Origin: DATFBY01 sp035253585
GTDB taxonomy: Bacteria; Gemmatimonadota; Gemmatimonadetes; Gemmatimonadales; Gemmatimonadaceae
DNA: 64,000 nt
Assembly: GCA_035253585.1 (NCBI GenBank)
Contig: DATFBY010000110.1
Location: forward strand, 62,001 to 126,000
Reading direction: 5' to 3'
Part shown: in pieces, positions 63,887 through 64,000 of the stretch
Layout of the letters: every line of letters starts with the position of its first letter
Numbering within the stretch: position 1 is the stretch's first letter
Program-made: the position numbers and the translations under genes
Notes under the pieces: model-generated
The model's database searches: none
Seen by the model: only the letters and a program-made list of their open reading frames with translations
What the model was told of the DNA's origin: nothing

Positions 63887-64000
63887 CTAGCGAAGGAACC
63901 GCCGCGCGAGCTGCTCCAAGCGCTCATCCTGCTCGGCGATGGCGCGCTCGAGAATTCGCTGGACGTACGGGTGAAGCTTCGGCTCGCCCCAATAGTAGCC
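63887..64000 (-). CDS. C-terminal end of an unidentified protein (partial)
   Basis: Only the last 37 codons are present. The tail reads YYWGEPKLHPYVQRILERAI and then AEQDERLEQLARRFLR before TAG at 63887-63889. It is probably helical. The family is unknown because the rest lies outside the window. Confidence 0.55.
   Translation of the reverse strand, partial: GYYWGEPKLHPYVQRILERAIAEQDERLEQLARRFLR

Overview
The window is a dense, high-GC bacterial chromosome segment with about 75 genes, mostly on the minus strand. Gene content suggests a Gemmatimonadota-like diderm soil bacterium: a type 2 isoleucyl-tRNA synthetase in a run with dksA and lspA, stand-alone carboxypeptidase-regulatory/TonB-plug proteins, TonB-type and AgmX-type energy transducers, a PagL-like outer-membrane enzyme and many small lipoproteins. 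The phylum is an inference from gene content, not a database result. No rRNA, intact tRNA, CRISPR array, insertion sequence or prophage was recognised.

Layout. 0-14.2 kb is a nearly unbroken minus-strand housekeeping run: RluA-family 5' end, lspA, dksA-like, ileS, purine nucleoside phosphorylase, DivIVA-like, YggS-like, DUF2723 membrane protein, cdaA (c-di-AMP synthase), folP, ftsH, hpt, tilS. 14.2-19.2 kb holds a small membrane protein, lemA, an M48 protease, a TonB-like protein and an NfeD/flotillin pair. 19.3-22.3 kb is the glyoxylate shunt (aceA, aceB). 23-26.4 kb has infA, a penicillin-acylase-family hydrolase and a membrane protein. 26.3-29.9 kb is an ergothioneine operon (egtB-egtD-egtA). 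30-34 kb has an M28 lipoprotein peptidase and a LytS/LytTR two-component pair. 34.2-35.6 kb begins with a bacterial lysyl-oxidase-like lipoprotein. 35.6-41 kb has an osmoprotectant ABC transporter overlapping aceK, with icd divergent from aceK. 41-45.3 kb has two orphan plug proteins and a very repetitive TolA/AgmX-like protein. 45.4-64 kb is accessory: flavin monooxygenase, DUF4097 protein, methyltransferase, transglutaminase-like and DinB proteins, PagL-like deacylase, coaA, RidA, DUF2784, rhomboid, mtgA, DJ-1/PfpI, an Imm21-like protein, YdeI-like, GNAT and several small membrane proteins.

Carbon metabolism links two regions. Isocitrate lyase and malate synthase sit at 19-22 kb. At 38-41 kb lie the kinase/phosphatase AceK and isocitrate dehydrogenase, whose AceK target serine is conserved. 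Together they form the branch-point switch between the TCA cycle and the glyoxylate bypass.

The most unusual signal is a set of palindromes built from tandem 7-bp units, each with a different unit or location. (AGATTCG)4 with its inverted copy occurs in frame inside ileS, and again with identical 30-bp arms between ftsH and folP. GGGAAGC arrays occur in frame at two other ileS sites. A GGCATCC-type array follows aceA. A second genome-scale signal is the over-represented word CGTTAGGC (about 31 copies of the GTTAGGC/GCCTAAC core), often near gene ends.
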